A program made the position numbers and the translations under genes. DNA of 64,000 nt from Prototheca cutis (lineage: Eukaryota > Chlorophyta > Trebouxiophyceae > Chlorellales > Chlorellaceae): assembly GCA_002897115.2 (NCBI GenBank), contig BCIH01000001.1, positions 294,482 through 358,481 on the forward strand. The letters run 5' to 3'. Each line of letters starts with the position of its first letter. Position 1 is the first letter of the stretch. Below, one piece after another: positions 22,066-33,251 of the stretch. The notes under the pieces are model-generated. The model saw nothing but the letters and a program-made list of their open reading frames with translations, did not search any database and was not told where the DNA came from.

Positions 22066-22768
22066 AAAACCCCCCCCCCCCCCCCAGCAACCTCCACCAA
22101 AAACACTCAGTCACTCACTTTGATCTTCCACTGACGGGGTTGATGAGGACGAGCAGGCGCTTGGGTCTGCCGATGCAACAGGCGGCTCGGATCGCGTCCC
22201 GGGCTGCACTGGCGTCTCCTTGGGCCTTGCACAGAGCTCCCAAGCTATGCAGCTTCCGCCGTGGCCGTTTGGTGCCTGGCTTTGGCTCTGATACATACCA
22301 GACAGTGAGCTGAGAGTCTCCTTGAACACTTGCGCCTAAGACATTGCTGCCGGGAATCTGCATCAAGGGCGGCATGGAACCCAACCGCTCAGTGGCTAGC
22401 AATCCATTTTCTCCACGCAGAACCTCCATGATGCTGACTGCATCACCATTTAATTGAAGTGCCTGCAAAGGTTTCCTGCTCTCAACCCAAGTGCAGCCCA
22501 ACACGCCTCGCCAGCAGGGCGTCTGCACTCAAGGGGCAGTGGTGGCACCCATCCAACGTTCCATCACACTTCTGCCGTCATCGAGACAGTCCAGTAAGAA
22601 ATTTACCTTGTACAATGGCTGTAAACAACCCTGGGACACCGTCTCAATGTCCCCGTTCGGCTCTAGGTGCAGCGTAAATGTCTGGCAAGCCCTGCCCTTG
22701 ACCTGCCAGGTAGTGCCCGGCACGGCCGCATCGCTGTGGTTGGAACGATTGAGCAGGCCTTCGTTCAT
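20139..22768 (-). CDS. SPHK: sphingosine (long-chain base) kinase
   Basis: Eight exons (22768-22607, 22522-22119, 21940-21792, 21639-21484, 21388-21035, 20884-20732, 20562-20419, 20269-20139) close in phase to 550 residues. The diacylglycerol-kinase catalytic domain begins RPKRLLVLINPVSGRSK near residue 172. The nucleotide-binding GGDGTMHELLQGL spans an exon junction near residue 240. PIAQFPAGSGNGLA and FLSVTYGMIPKLDIGTDHLRW follow, the latter with the sphingosine-kinase D-I-G/S-x-E/D-x-x-R-W-M-G pattern. C-terminal strands include VPHELTLVEVHPSLCNVYV. The enzyme phosphorylates sphingoid bases to signalling 1-phosphates. An upstream in-frame ATG in the genomic read-through could extend the N-terminus. 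The gene is immediately followed by another ORF on the same strand. Confidence 0.93.
22034..22085. repeat. C30-A6-C16 homopolymer tract inside an intron
   Basis: In the intron between sphingosine kinase exons 2 and 3. On the sense strand it is G16-T6-G30, beginning about 33 bases after the donor. Confidence 0.9.
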
Positions 22769-23613
22769 TGTAGCAACATGCCTGCAATGTAGGCGAGTAT
22801 TGCAATGTTGCTGTTGTATGACTGTCCCGGGGAAGGTCGATTCTGGATGTCGGGGATTTGATCGATCGATCTGGGCGGGGGCCATCGTCGTGATCGGGAA
22901 GCCAGCCCCCTGGGCGATCTGTGGCGCCCCTGGCGAGAACAGGCAAGAGCTCAGCAACCGTTCACGCCGTGATGATCCGGTACTCCTCCTACTATGCATG
23001 CTCCAGCGGTCACCCCATCTTCTTTCAACTTAATCCCCCACTGAATTTCATGTGCTCGGCGTCGTGCGAACATTCATCGTCAAGTGCATGGTCAGAGAGC
23101 CTCCTCTTCCGAGTGTGTGGCCAAGTGGGCAATGGAGGAGTGCAAGGGTACGGGGTTGGAGCCTGGTGGGGGAGCGCGGTCCGCGCCGCGGTCCAGAAGC
23201 CAGCAAACGCCCGGGCCTATCGCCCGGCCCTCGTCAATCAGTCAGTCATGTCATCAATGAATTCATTGAGGGGAACAATGTTTGGAGTGTGGGCGAGGTA
23301 GTGTTAGGGTCTGGAAGAACCAAGCTTTTCGCGGAGGAAAACCGGGGGTAGGAACAGGGAGATAAAGCGGGGAGCAGAGGGGAGCGAGTACAGAAATCAC
23401 CCACACAGGCTTAGGTGATAAGGAACCACTGGCGGCCACGCGTTGGGGGGAAGGGGACGAGTCGTGTCCTGGGAAGCAGCAGTAGACAGGACAATCCAAC
23501 CTGGTGACACTGGACGAATGAACCCCGGGCACCCCCTTGGTAGGAAACCCGGAATGACCCATGCGCGTCGTTGCAGCGCACGACACTTGAGGTCCGCGGC
23601 CCATTCTACGACA
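22769..23613. other. intergenic, about 845 bases
   Basis: 3' flank of the RCC1 gene and upstream region of the kinase gene, both minus strand. A possible extra 5' coding exon of the kinase (22886-22775, starting MAPAQIDRSN) is not resolved. Otherwise nothing recognised. Confidence 0.45.
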
Positions 23614-25927
23614 TCAGAAGTGTATTTCGAGCGCTCCCGACGGCGGGGGCGGCGGCAGGCGTGGCCCCAGCCCGTCTTCGGTGCTGAGGAGCACGGCACG
23701 GGGCGCCGGCCGCTTGTTGCGCCGGAGGGTGCGGTCTGGGTGCACGACGGCAACGCCTGGCACGGGCGTGGGCACCCACCGGGACCGGTCGTCCCCCAGA
23801 CCCAGCTGCCCGCAGTCGCCCCGGCCCCAGGTGAAGAGCTGGCCGTCCCGCCCCACGGCGGCGCAATGGGAATCGCCCGCGGCGAGGCACGCAACACCCC
23901 TTGCGTCCAGCGCGCGCACGGGGACGAATTCGTCGCGCCGCGCCGTGTGTCCCAGACCCAGCTGGCCGTAGCTCGCGTCCCCGGCTGCGCGCACTTCTGT
24001 GCCCCCAGCTGCCGAGACCAAGAGCAGGGTATGTGCGGTGCCACAGGCGACTTGCACCGCCCGCACGCGCGATGATGGCATCGATGCAGTAGGCGCCGCA
24101 CCATCGGCAGTGGGAGGTTGCAGGGGCACGGTGACGGGGACATGGCGGTCGCGCGAGTCGCCCAGGCCGAGTTGACCGCTACGGTTGCAGCCAAAGGCCA
24201 GCAGTGCGCCGCCGACAGTCACTGCCATGCTGTGGTCACCTCCCGCCGCGATCGCGGTCACACGCGCCGGCGGACGCAGGCGCGAGGGGTCGAGCGACGC
24301 GACGGGCTGTGGATAGGGCACGGCGATGGGCGCGGGGGCNGGGGCTGCGCCCTGTGCNCCCCCCGCCAGTCGTGCAAGTGCCGCGTGGCCCAGCTGGCCC
24401 CACCGCGCGTCACCCCAGGTGAACAGCCGGCCATCGGCCGCGAGCGCCATGCTGTGCGCGCGCCCCGCAGCGGCCGAGACGACGCGCTCGCCGCGCAGCG
24501 CCTCCACCGCCGTGAGGACGCCCTCGTCAGCAAAGGCACCGTGGCCCAGCTGGCCGTGCCGCCCCCGCCCGCAGCTCCACAGCTGGCCCGACTCGGAGAT
24601 GGCCAGTGTGTGATTCGCACCCGCGGCCACGCTCACCACACGTACGCGGTTGAGCGAGCCCACGCGGCGCGGGACGCACACCTCGATCGGCGTCCAGCCG
24701 CCGTGGCCAAGCTCCCCACTGGATGCGAGGCCCCACGTGAACAGCTCGCCCCGACGCGAAATAGATGCCGTGTGCGAACTCCCTGCCGCAACCACCGCCA
24801 GCTGCACAGAGTCCAGCGCTGAAGAAGAAGAAGACGCAGAGGTCGCATCCCCCGTGACAGTGGGTCCCGTACCATCGGCCTTCCGGACGGGCGACATTCT
24901 CTGCGGCCGTTCCTGCTGCTCATAGTCGCCGAGGCCCAGCTGTCCGTGGAACCCGCGGCCCATGGTATGCAGCGCGTACTCGCTCGGCGCAGCGGTCACG
25001 CCGTCGTCGCCGGAGGCCAGCAGCGCGACCGTATGATATGAACCCAGTGCGATGGCCGTGCCCTGTGCCGCGGCGTTGGACTGCGAAGTCACGAAATGGT
25101 ACAGCGTGACATAGCTCTCGCCTTGCCTGCATTTGTTGGAAGAGACGGCTTGAAGGTGGGTTGTTCAGAGAAGTGGGGGGTGGGCATTGCTTATGCGGGT
25201 GTCCGGGGGATTTCTATGCTCTGGCGGGGCTGGTGGGGGTGGCCCACATTTTCCCCGGCCAACCCACCCAAACAACCCTAGGCAGGCCAAACCTCGCGGC
25301 TGCCAAAAGCTCGGGCCCCCCACAGCACCCCCCTCGTAACCTTTAACGGCACCCACCTGGTATCGGGTTTGAGGCCCTTGGCACGGGGAATGTGCCGGAG
25401 GTGATGGCGAGCGACCCTGTCTGTGATGCCAGACTTGATGAAGAAGGTGCAGGTCGCCTCGAGAGCTCCCAATTGGCGGGCCGTGCAGTAGCCCAGCACC
25501 TGCTCCAGCGTCTGCGATAGGGTTCCCGGCCATGCTCCCTTGAGAAACCGGGCCAGCAGCGTCAAACAGCCAAGCACACTGCCCTGCTCTGCCCCACCCG
25601 CCTACGCCCGACACACCCACCGCATGCGATCCAGGCGGTTGCGACCCAGGCACTCACCTCCAATGGCAAGCGCCCAAAGTATCCAGAAATCTTGCCATAT
25701 GCAGTCGTCAGTTCCTTTATCCGCAGCGTGCGCAGGTGGCCCACGCAGCTGCTCCGCTCCGACAACCTCGCCATCTTCCTGGGGGCGAAATAGTTGTCCA
25801 TCGTCGCGTGCTGGGGCGACGACAGCGCCACCTGCTTCATGCCCCTGACACCACGCTTGTGGCAGACCATGCCACTAGGGTGCAGCACGACCTCTGGGGT
25901 GTGCGCGGAGGTGCTGGGCTCGCACAT
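23614..25927 (-). CDS. F-box-like and RCC1-repeat (beta-propeller) protein
   Basis: Exons 25927-25658, 25538-25357 and 25126-23614 join in phase and give 654 residues. The start is uncertain: MCEPSTSAHTPEVV at 25927 is the first ATG in the open frame, and MDNYFAPRKMARLSER further in is an alternative. The second exon holds a helical block, TLEQVLGYCTARQLGALEAT, resembling F-box-like segments in plant RCC1 proteins. The long last exon carries RCC1 repeats with the G-x-G-x-x-G-Q-L-G-x-G pattern, such as GRGFHGQLGLGDYEQ, LWSCGRGRHGQLGHG and FGCNRSGQLGLGDSRDRHVP. A seven-bladed propeller, probably for protein binding, is expected; the UVR8-type tryptophan cluster is not obvious. Target unknown. 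Confidence 0.82.
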
Positions 25928-26410
25928 ATGGTAAGGCCACGGGAAGGTCGAATGGACCAAGCCGGGTCGCACAAGCACGTTCGAGAGTCTGCAATGCAAA
26001 GCAATTGTCCAAGAAAATAATAGAATTGAGCGGCTGTGCGATGCTCGCGAGTTCTTTCGTGAATTGCGAGGCCCAAGGTTTCGGTTAGCGCTTGACCAGC
26101 CGGTTGTGGTTGGGAGGGCGATCCCAGATCTGCCACCCACCTGCTCTTCGGCTCTCTCCGGTCTCACCCAATCCTGTTGGGCTGCTGCGCTTTTGCTCTG
26201 CAACTCTGACGCTTGTAATCAGATTCCAATCCCACAGGGTTTGACCATCACCGCCTCCCATGCTGTCTTCCAGTCCGATCGCGAACAGCGCTGCCTTCGG
26301 TTGGCGACACCGACCGCCCAACCCAACGGGCTCGAGGCAGGTCGGGCCGGGGTGGCTCGCACAGCGAAAGGCAATCCCTCCGAATCCGACATCCCAATTC
26401 ATGAATTGTA
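25928..26410. other. intergenic, upstream of the RCC1 gene and downstream of the polymerase gene
   Basis: About 480 bases. The open frame upstream of 25927 continues to about 26000 and may contain part of the RCC1 gene's 5' end. No other feature seen. Confidence 0.4.
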
Positions 26411-29400
26411 TCAAGGACAATCTCTGTCAGCAGGCTCCCTGAAGGGCAGGCTGAGCAGTTCGAAAATGTCCCGCTGGGACTCGACTTTACGTCCCGCCGC
26501 CCAACCGGCCGGCCAGCCTTCGGCGCCGCCCTTGAGCAGCGGCGGCGCTTCGTCCGGCACGAGCTTTGCCGCGCCGTCGATCACGCGCATCAGCCTGAGA
26601 CGCATTGGCGCAGTGACGTGAGCCGCATTCATTGTGATGGGCAATTGGTGTTGAGAAGTTTCTTCCAGGCAGATTGCATGCTGTCTCGAGCCCCGCCGCA
26701 GCCCTCCATGCAGCATGCGTGCGGATTGAACCAGAGACAGGCAGGAACTCCCCTGCTTCCTTGCCTGTGGGAGTTGAGCATCATCCCCAGGTCCTTGGCA
26801 TGCTGGCGCATGAACTGGAGGAAAGTGCGGGAACCAATCCAGCCCACCAGCGCAAAGGGCCATTCTTCCCAGGGAACGAGCACGATGTCCATCCGTCGTA
26901 CAGAACCTCCAGGCGTCTTGAACACGCCATAGATGTGGTCATACCTGGCGTTGTTGCAGAGCATGCATTGCTGTTTCGTCTAGGTTGTTTCATGTGCAAG
27001 GACCTTGCCTGGCATCTGCACTGCCAGCGCCCCTCACACCTGTCCAGGCCCGGTTCGGCTAGGCCAGCCGACATGTCCCTTTCTACAGTAGTTCTCATGT
27101 GCTCCAGATGCTCCGGCATGAGCCCCGCCTAGCAAAGGGGCATGCGAGCGAATGAATGCAGTGATGATCTCCATGCTCGCACGCTGTACATTGCAATGAT
27201 GCTGCCCAGTGAAACAACAAAGATAAAGAGAATACAGCGTCAACTGCAACCCACAAATATACGAGCTGTCCTCTGCACCAGTCCCCAAGAGGTCCAACCA
27301 CACCCACACCTGCACATGGCAGAAAGCTTCGGATGCTGGGAGCAGGGTTCCGTGAGCAATCATGTGGGCCTGAAGTCCACGCACCACCCCTTCCACGCTG
27401 TGCTTGGGATGGGTCACCGCCAGGTCTACACAGAGGGTCAGGGTGGGGGGGATGCAGTCAGGCTGTGAATGGCATGAAATGGAATAGACCAAAACGATGC
27501 TGTCTCCCCATAACAACACACACTTTCCATCACCCAGGCAATTCAAGTCCAAACACAGGCGCAAGGCGCACCAAGATCATGGCAGCTGGAGCCGCGGGCC
27601 ATGCCACCCACTGCCTCGACTACCCAACCGGGTCTGCCGGAAGCTTGCTCGAGCCCGGATTCCACAGCCCCAATGGCCACAGCAATCTCCCCCAGGCCTG
27701 CACCAATCAACGTCAGCTCTGGGGCCATACAATGCTGCAATGCAACGGGGCATTGAGCCGCCGACAAGCAGCAACCCTGCCAGGGAGCAAGCCCAGAAAC
27801 CCAGTCTCTTCCCCCCATAACACAGCGGCACTTCCTCGCCCGCACACACGTACTCCATTTCTGCAAGAGATCCTGCCGATGGGCCAGGGAGAATGCCTGC
27901 TCCTTGGTGAGTGCACGGCTGTGACCGGCACTCAGCTGGCCCCCAGGCTCTGCAGCTTGCTCAACATCCTGGAACGACCTGCGCGCAGCAGGAGAGATTG
28001 TCAGAGGCACGGATCGAGGGCATGCACCTATGGCCCGCTCGTCAGACTTGCATCCGTGGACACCTACCCAGCTGTGCTTTACTGGGGAATGAACAATGCC
28101 ACAGACGCCCATGCCACCACACCTGAGGCCCAGCTGCCACCAGGCCTCTGCCGTTTTCTGGCCGACCCCAGGCAAGTTGGTGAATAAAAGCCTTGAGGCT
28201 GCACCTGCAACGGGAATCGTGGGAGACGCATGCTTGTCGAAAGATGAGAGGCGCGGAAGAAGGTTTGGCAACAGCTGCTTCCTTATACATGGCAAGGGCA
28301 GTCCAGACAGCATCGCAGTCACCTCTTCCTGAACCCAACCACCCCCACCCACCGACATCACCATCAGTGTGTGATCGTGTTTGGCCTCTTGAATCTGTCA
28401 CAACCTTGTTGGCCCTGCACTTGTGTCTTGTCACAAGGGGGGGTCCATTGCCAGTATGAACAGTGGAAAGTCTCGGTGACAAACACCGTTCCAGGAGACC
28501 TTGCACCCTGGCACATGGCAACAGCCAGGGTTTGTTCATGGCAAGCACCACTGCAGCATCACATGCCTGCCCACCTGAACGCGTCGAGGTTCTTGCACGA
28601 GCCACGTCTCAGGATCTCCGTGAGCTCCAGCGCCGTGCTCGATCCGACAAAAGGGATTTGCCCTGCCTTGACGGGGCTCTTGAGTTTGTATGCGCAGGCA
28701 CGGACGGCACCGGCAGCCCTCGAGTACCGAACCGCCTAGTGAAATGGATGCTAGGACGAGGACCATCAGGTTTGGCCTTCGATCCTAATGACCCCGGCGG
28801 GCAGCGCCTGCCGTTGGAAATGCAGCACCTGTCATCAGCGCAGCCACCCATGAGCGTTACCCCTTTGAAACAAGGATGACAGGTAGCCAGCCAGCCACCC
28901 ACCGAGTGGTTTATTGTTTCGCCGGTACTGCTGTGCCCGTGTGCATCGTGCAATGCCCGCTGCACCCGGTGCAGGGACAGAGGGCTGTGTTCAGAAATGT
29001 CTCATGAGTGACGGTACTCAGGCCTGCCCCATCAACGATTCACACCAGTCCATGCACGCTCACCTCGTATCTGCCCAGTTCTATGAGAATCTGGACAAGT
29101 GCCTCGTTGCCAATTTCTCTGCTCCTCTCTGTATTGAACCTCACCTGCAGGCTTTGAACAGCACCGTACACGCGGAGCCGCAGATGGTTTTTTTCATGTG
29201 CAGTGGACGCAGCAGATGGTTGCCGAGCCCCCCCCCCCCCAAAAAAAAATAAAAATAAAAAAAATAAATAAAGTAAAAAAAAATTCACCCGCCCGAACTG
29301 CTGCAGCATCTCATCGACCTGAAGCATCAACTCGTTGCTGCTCATGCCAGCAAACTCAGGTTTCCAGGCCTCCTTTCCGAACCAGGCGCGGCGCTGCTGC

Positions 29401-30170
29401 ATCCGCTCAGACATCGCATGGTGCGGCCGGGCCGGCGCCACCTCTCGAGCAGGGGTGACCACTGTATGTGCGAGTGGTATCGCCACACAGGGTTCAGCTC
29501 TGCTGTACTGTGCCATATGAGAAGATTGCACATTTTACTGCCTCATGAATACCACCGCTACCCTCCCTACGCACCACTTTGAACCGGGCGGTAGTCCTGT
29601 TCCGGCGGTCTGGAGCCATGGCGCAGGGATTGCTCCAACCACGCGGGTGTGACAGTCCACGCAAAGCGCGGGAGTTTGAGGTCTGATCCACCGTCCATGG
29701 TCTCGGCCAGCATGTGGGTAATGCCCTCGGCATGGGGGTCTTGGGTCAGCCGGCCCCCCAGGCGCTCCACGCCCCTACTCCATAGCCCAACCTTGGCCCT
29801 TGCGAAGCGAATCTTGGACGTCGGCACATATATCTGACGATGATGGATTAGATATACACTCCAGTTAAATACACTTCAAGGGAGTTGGAGGGCCATGACA
29901 GCGCGGATGCTGTCAACGGCATTGTGATCCAGGGGGTTCCGACCTCCCCAACGACACTCGCACCCGCACTCCATGCAGTGCCAAATCGCCATCAGCTTTC
30001 CGCTTCTCTCCCCTCACAGACATCTTTGTTTCACATTACAAGGTCATGGAACGATTGCAGGAGCCACGCTCCCCATGAACAAGGCCGGGTCTCTGTGGTT
30101 TCGGTTCCAAGACCATCTTCGGTTTCCGGTACAGCCGCGGAGAAGATTCATCTGTCCCCCGAGTTGCCAT
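26411..30170 (-). CDS. POLL: family X DNA polymerase with N-terminal BRCT domain (polymerase lambda-like)
   Basis: Exons 29833-29571, 29499-29289, 29144-29064, 28735-28575, 28281-28123, 27978-27854, 27697-27572, 27425-27310, 27128-27040, 26944-26765 and 26594-26411 all join in phase (565 codons). A first exon from the ATG at 30170 (MATRGTDESSPRLYRKPKM) is likely, but its donor is unresolved. Order: BRCT (IYVPTSKIRFARAKVGLW...GITHMLAE), 8-kDa helix-hairpin-helix (GQIPFVGSSTALELTEIL), second HhH (NLPGVGQKTAEAW), palm with metal-binding Asp pair in CHDLDLAVTHP and third Asp in RRMDIVLVPWEEWPFAL, and ending ESQRDIFELLSLPFREPADR. The first palm motif has HDLD where GDVD is usual. Role: gap filling in base-excision repair and end joining. 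The last intron uses a GC donor (GCAAGG). Confidence 0.9.
29229..29282. repeat. C12 then A-rich tract inside an intron
   Basis: In the polymerase intron 29288-29145. On the sense strand it is T-rich then G12, beginning within ten bases of the donor. Confidence 0.85.
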
Positions 30171-30251
30171 GATGTTGCCCTGTCCCTGTCCAAGCTCGCC
30201 TCTCCAAAAAAAAACTACCCCAGTTAATGCGTACGTATATATCTACCTATA
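30171..30251. promoter_or_regulatory. 81-base divergent promoter between polymerase and unknown gene
   Basis: The likely polymerase ATG (30170, minus) and the unknown gene's ATG (30252, plus) are 81 bases apart. The stretch is AT-rich for this genome, with an A9 run and TA-rich sequence, so a shared core promoter is plausible. If the polymerase start is further in, the region is larger. Confidence 0.45.
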
Positions 30252-31392
30252 ATGTCGGTTACGTATGCTGAAAAGTCGGCGGGATCGTCTCGAGGTGCAG
30301 GCCAGGGTTCCAATGACGAACTGGCAGGCCCCGCCAACAGAGCTCCCAGTGTCATCACTCGCCTCCGTGACGGTGTGGAATCCGGAATCAGAGCGTGCAT
30401 AAATTTAGCAAGAATGATATATATATGAATGTTGGGTTTGAGCTGCATGGGAGGCCTAAGATCGTGTGTCATCGATCCTCGCAGGTGTTGCCTGGTACTC
30501 GGCGGCCTTGATCGCCAATGCTGTCCGGAAGGGGTTCACGGGCCCGATCATCCCGAGCACGCGCCTCCTTCTCAACCTTGGCGCGGTAAATTTTACAGAG
30601 CAGGTCATCGTGGCCATGGTGTCCCGCGGGGACGCCAGCGTGGCTGGGGAGCTGTGCTGCGTCATGGTGGACGGGGGGGCGGCCGACCTGGTGATCCGGC
30701 TTTCGGTGCTTCTGCTCCGCGACGGCTACATCCACGAGGCGGCGGTACTGGCCGCCGCTTTTTTCAGCGCCGCCAAACAGCGCTGGAGAAACACGGATAC
30801 CGCGGCACACCTCCTGGCGGAGGCCATTGCAGAGGCGGTGGGACTGGGCCATGCAGTCCATGTGGCCAAGGTCACCGACCATATGGTGCAAGACGGCCAA
30901 AACGCCGCGGTCACTGCCATCATGCACAAGATGGTCGCCTCGGGTGAGTGCGTGCAAAGTGGCAGAGCGTCCAAGTTGGCTACTTGTCTTGGGTGGTGGG
31001 GGAGAGGAACCCGGCGTGTGGAGGGTGCACATATCAAGGCGCCTTGCTCTTGTCGCAGTGCGTCCTGCCAACATCCTACGCCACTGCATGTCCACCAATA
31101 CCCTGAAGGTCACGGGACGGAGGCTGCACAGGTGTCCGTGGCGGCGCTGCGCATGGGAAAAGTCGACGTGCTCGGGCAGGTGTCCAACGACCTGTGCGGG
31201 GCCGGTCATGTCGCCGTGCTCACGAATGTGGCCGCAGGGGCTGCAGTGTCGAGTGTGCGGCTGGCTGTGGGGGCGTTGGGAGAGGCCGCTTCCCAGGTCG
31301 CCATGCATCGCCCCAGCCAGCTGCTGCGGCGGAAACTGTCGTCTGATTCAGCGGTCAAGGGCCCAGTGCTGTCCGACAGCTCGACCGGGTAG
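30252..31392 (+). CDS. unknown conserved-looking soluble protein
   Basis: Exon 1 is 30252-30372 and encodes MSVTYAEKSAGSSRGAGQGS. Exon 2 (30485-30943) joins in phase and encodes VAWYSAALIANAVRKGFTGP and a helical, Ala-rich domain with no membrane segment. The 3' part ends in frame at 31392 with SQLLRRKLSSDSAVKGP. The join between them is unresolved. An exon starting after the acceptor at about 31060 reads VRPANILRHCMSTNTLK, but then needs a 23-base gap (31109-31131, GT...AG) to reach the final frame. Alternatively a later donor at 30949 connects the final frame directly. No family recognised. Divergent partner of the polymerase gene. Confidence 0.55.
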
Positions 31393-31811
31393 CATGGTGC
31401 ATTCTCGGTCTCGAACGCTTGCCTGCTTTCGCCGGGACTTTAAGCAGTTACTGGAGCCATGCTCCAGTTACCCCTCCAATCACCTCGTTACCCACCATCG
31501 TCCTGTCGGTGCGAAAGAGGTGAATGAAATTTTGAGGAGCGCATGGTTGCACACATTCCGTTAAACCATCTGTAAACTGAGAACTGGCCAATATGTATTG
31601 AACTGCATTGCAGACCGTGGGGCTGGATCCTGCCTGGTCCAGGATGTCAGGCTTGAAGTCAAACCCATCCCGCTCGCCATCGTCATCCAAAAGCTGCATA
31701 CGACCGCGCAACAACAGGTGATCTTCTCCCAGGCCAACGTGATACCGGTCGAGGTCTAAACCCCTGAAAGACCTCGAACACAAGCACGCAGCGGCAGGGA
31801 CACGCCCCGGA
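31393..31811. other. intergenic, about 420 bases
   Basis: Between two plus-strand genes: 3' flank of the unknown gene and upstream region of the HPP gene. Nothing recognised. Confidence 0.4.
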
Positions 31812-33251
31812 ATGGGGGAGCCCCACCACCATAACCCGGATGGATTGGAGCATGGCGAGTTGCGACACCACGTGCACACGGCCTACGACGACCCGGCACT
31901 GTCCAGGCCGGGCAGCGAGCGACAAAATGAGTACAGAGAAAGTCTCGTGCGCGAGATCGAGCTGGAGGAGGAGCCGCGCATGGATGATGAGAGCGTCTTC
32001 CCCTCAAATGGAGCAGCTGAAGCCGAGGACGGGTTGGTTAAGGGAGGGTTAGTGGTAGGGTATTGATGAAGATGGCGCTGAGGCGTGGAGTGCCAGGCAT
32101 ATTGATGCCCTGCAGACCATTGGGCACTCTTGCCACGATGCATTGCCTGCTGTGGACTGCAGGAAGGCGGGCATCAGGGGCCCAGAGGAGTCCGAGGCGC
32201 CCAAGAAGCGAGGCTTCTCCTGGGATGCCTACTTCCGTGGCTTGCCAGTGAAAGTAACAGGCAAGCCGGGTGGTGGTGTCATGTATGCGTTGGCAAGTGC
32301 GAGTGATGTGTCGTTTGTGAGCGATGGCTCCATGTGCTCCAGCAGGGTTGTCCAACCGACCCGCCATGACCCCACCTTCCCCATGGCTACCAGGCGGCCT
32401 CGACAAACGGCTCCCCATCCCGGACTTTCGGGAACTCTTCTGGTCGTTTGTGGGGGCTTTCCTGTCCATACTGGCCATCTCTGCGGTCAACCATTTCCAA
32501 GGCCTGGATGAGCACATCCTGTACTTGGTGGGAAGCTTTGGTGCTTCGGCCGTGCTCCTCTTCGGCGTCACGGAGAGTAAACTAGCCCAACCCCGAAATG
32601 TAAGCCTGTTTTCTTTCTTTCTTTCTTTCGTTTCACGGGTTTTAATGCTTCATGGACCTGGTTTCCAGTGCCTTTTCGATGGATTGGGGCACCCCTCTAG
32701 ACTCGTATGTCCGGGTCTGGGTTGGGATACACCCCCATGGCTGTGGTGTATGATTCGTAGGAGATATGCAGAAGGCATGCTCCCTCATCCCGACTGCCAC
32801 AGTTTGTGGGTGGGCAAGCAATCGGGGCACTGGTGGGCATCGGCATACGCCAAGCCATCCGCGTTCCCTGGGTGGCCACACCGCTTGCCATGGCCCTCAC
32901 CCTTACTGTCAATCAGCTCACAGCCACCACGCACCCGCCCGGTATGTTTCGGTTTTGTAATGGCTGGAGCTCATGTGGCTGGGGGCTTGTCATAGCTCGT
33001 CATGAATGCATGGCACCCCCTGCCCCAGCACTGCCTGCGGTGCTCGCATCCACACGCCATTCCGCAATCCCCTCCTTGCCCCAGCTGGGGCAACGGCAGT
33101 GATTATTGCTTCCATGGAAGAGATACCCAAGTGGGCGGGGTTCAGCTACCTCGTGGGAGTCCTTGGCGGCTGCGGGATCATGCTGGGCGTGGCTCTTGTA
33201 ACCAACAACCTCGCTCCCCACCGCCGCTACCCCACCTACTGGTGGGGCTGA
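31812..33251 (+). CDS. HPP-family integral membrane protein (nitrite-transporter family of plants)
   Basis: Model: 31812-32036, 32059-32269, 32394-32599, 32803-32941, 33085-33251, 315 residues. The N-terminus (MGEPHHHNPDGLEHGELRHH, then acids) is hydrophilic and not transit-peptide-like. Four hydrophobic segments follow: FWSFVGAFLSILAISAV, ILYLVGSFGASAVLLFG, VPWVATPLAMALTLTVN and YLVGVLGGCGIMLGVALV. The signature HPPAGATA spans the last intron. Plant members of this family carry nitrite into plastids. The acidic N-terminus here makes the compartment open. The first junction is uncertain: the phase fits a 22-base gap (32037-32058) or a 64-base intron from a weak donor after the codon for MDDES. 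Confidence 0.82.

Noticed and set aside
28930..28970. Possible extra polymerase exon reading RAQQYRRNN or RALHDAHGH
   Set aside because: Exons 29144-29064 and 28735-28575 already join in phase, and the joined sequence matches the family without it.
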